From: Bacillota bacterium
GTDB taxonomy: Bacteria > Bacillota > Clostridia > Oscillospirales > Oscillospiraceae
Direction of reading: 5' to 3'
Length of the DNA: 23,189 nucleotides
NCBI GenBank assembly: GCA_023406225.1
Contig: JAEXWS010000179.1
Span: forward strand, 1 to 23,189
Made by a program: the position numbers and the translations under genes. Each line of letters starts with the position of its first letter. The stretch's first letter is position 1. The notes beneath the pieces are model-generated. The model searched no databases, was not told the DNA's origin, and saw nothing but the letters and a program-made list of their open reading frames with translations. Of the stretch, positions 22,821 to 23,189 are shown piece by piece.

Positions 22821-22930
22821 GCGCCGGTTCCCTTGCGCCTCCGATTCCCGCGGAAATTTTCGCGGGGACCTTCCGTTTTAGCTCCCTTGCTTTGCGTCCC
22901 GGGGTTTCCCGCCGGTTTGCCATTTCAGTC
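22821..22930 (-). ncRNA. Cyclic di-GMP-I (GEMM-I) riboswitch-like aptamer
   Basis: Minus strand, upstream of the giant surface protein. The conserved core is present in order: GGCAAACC (22921-22914), a short hairpin with a GAAA loop, GGGACGCAAAGC (22900-22889), then GGGAGCTAAAAC (22886-22875), which matches the GGNNCTAA receptor segment. A GC-rich P-stem (CCCGCG at 22852-22847 pairing with CGCGGG at 22866-22861) and a 3' segment GCAAGGGAACCGG (22836-22824) resembling the GCC-AGGNNACCG end of the family follow. ACTG (22929-22926) can pair with CAGT (22821-22818) as P1. The G before GCAAACC fits c-di-GMP rather than the c-GAMP variant. The 5' half matches very well, the 3' half less well. Confidence 0.8.
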
Positions 22931-22939
22931 ATTTCATAA

Positions 22940-22954
22940 CGCGCGTTCCGCGCG
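22940..22954 (-). terminator. Small GC hairpin, possible weak terminator upstream of the riboswitch
   Basis: CGCGCG arms (22940-22945 and 22949-22954) around a three-base loop, followed on the minus strand by TTAT. It lies between the partial upstream gene and the aptamer. A poor promoter match (TTGTGA 22959-22964, TTATGA 22934-22939, 19-bp spacer) overlaps it. I cannot tell whether the giant gene has its own promoter here. Confidence 0.3.
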
Positions 22955-22975
22955 GGTTTCACAATTTGGTTCCCG

Positions 22976-23189
22976 TCACGCAGTGCATGACGGAGAATGG
23001 GACGCCCCATTCCGGATATTGCCGTCGCTTTTGTCCTCTTGGCCGCCCAGCGCGCTGTCCATCAAAAAGACCAGCTCCAATGCGCTGCGGAAGCTCTCTT
23101 CGCGTCCTCCCTCCAGCCAGGAGACGGAGCCCTGCCAGGTGGCGTTCTGCCGGAAGAGCACCCGCACGGCGAAGGTCGCGCGCCTGCCC
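22976..23189 (-). CDS. Partial CDS (C-terminal end) of a small conserved protein
   Basis: The frame is open to the right edge and stops at 22976, giving about 70 visible residues. The part FAVRVLFRQNATWQGSV, followed by SWLEGGREESFRSALELV and FLMDSAL, looks like a short conserved module I associate with small clostridial hypothetical proteins, where it forms the C-terminal region. The last 22 residues are polar and poorly conserved-looking. It has no function I can name. It lies on the same strand and just upstream of the c-di-GMP riboswitch and giant adhesin, so a link to the surface system is possible. The start codon is outside the window; an internal GTG at 23167 is unlikely to be the true start. 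Confidence 0.6.
   Translation of the reverse strand, partial: GRRATFAVRVLFRQNATWQGSVSWLEGGREESFRSALELVFLMDSALGGQEDKSDGNIRNGASHSPSCTA

Noticed and set aside
22729..23010. A 93-codon open frame on the minus strand covering the leader of the giant gene
   Set aside because: It lacks a credible ribosome site and overlaps both the riboswitch-like aptamer and the hairpins. Its 'protein' is just translation of structured RNA and is Arg-rich.

Overview
The window looks like chromosomal DNA of an anaerobic, GC-rich gut Firmicute (Clostridia, most like the Oscillospiraceae/Flavonifractor-type lineages). This rests on the GC-rich genes with strong GGAGG ribosome binding sites, a four-subunit pyruvate:ferredoxin oxidoreductase, paired short chromate transporters, a YlmH-type S4 protein, a DUF896 protein, a class B sortase and a vWA/MucBP-type wall-anchored giant. 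The genus is inferred, not proven. No rRNA, tRNA, CRISPR array, phage or IS element was seen.

Left part (1-2951). A cut-off lipoprotein start is followed by a DMT/EamA exporter with unusually similar halves and a zinc/manganese-type ABC substrate-binding lipoprotein. The lipoprotein promoter carries a Fur-family (Zur-like) box. Divergent from it is a two-gene module, a 71-aa Xre regulator overlapping a four-TM membrane protein, whose promoter is flanked by two copies of an 18-bp palindrome. A bidirectional terminator closes it.

Central metabolism and housekeeping (2990-16353). The porCDAB operon reads leftward from a near-consensus promoter. An HdeD/DUF308-type membrane protein is divergent from it. 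Next comes a leftward operon of ABC exporter, ylmH, DUF896 and an XpaC-like membrane protein. An AT-rich lipoprotein follows, probably acquired, then a zinc-ribbon/TM/Big2 protein divergent from uridine kinase. Last is a leftward operon of birA, two half-size chromate transporters and a ProX/YbaK deacylase.

Surface system (16447-23189), the most interesting part. A class B sortase with a long acidic Pro/Glu tail sits directly downstream of a 1,689-aa secreted protein. That protein has a signal peptide, a vWA domain with complete MIDAS and a Cys/His-rich insert of three CxxC-x6-H units, about ten MucBP-like repeats, an Asp-rich linker and a PAKTGD sorting signal. Its leader contains what I read as a c-di-GMP-I (GEMM-I) riboswitch on the minus strand, followed by two mutually exclusive hairpins. 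The inferred circuit is c-di-GMP controlling display of a very large adhesin, with the neighbouring sortase B as its likely anchoring enzyme. This parallels the c-di-GMP-controlled sortase substrates of Clostridioides difficile but uses the other riboswitch class. A partial conserved gene lies upstream at the window edge.
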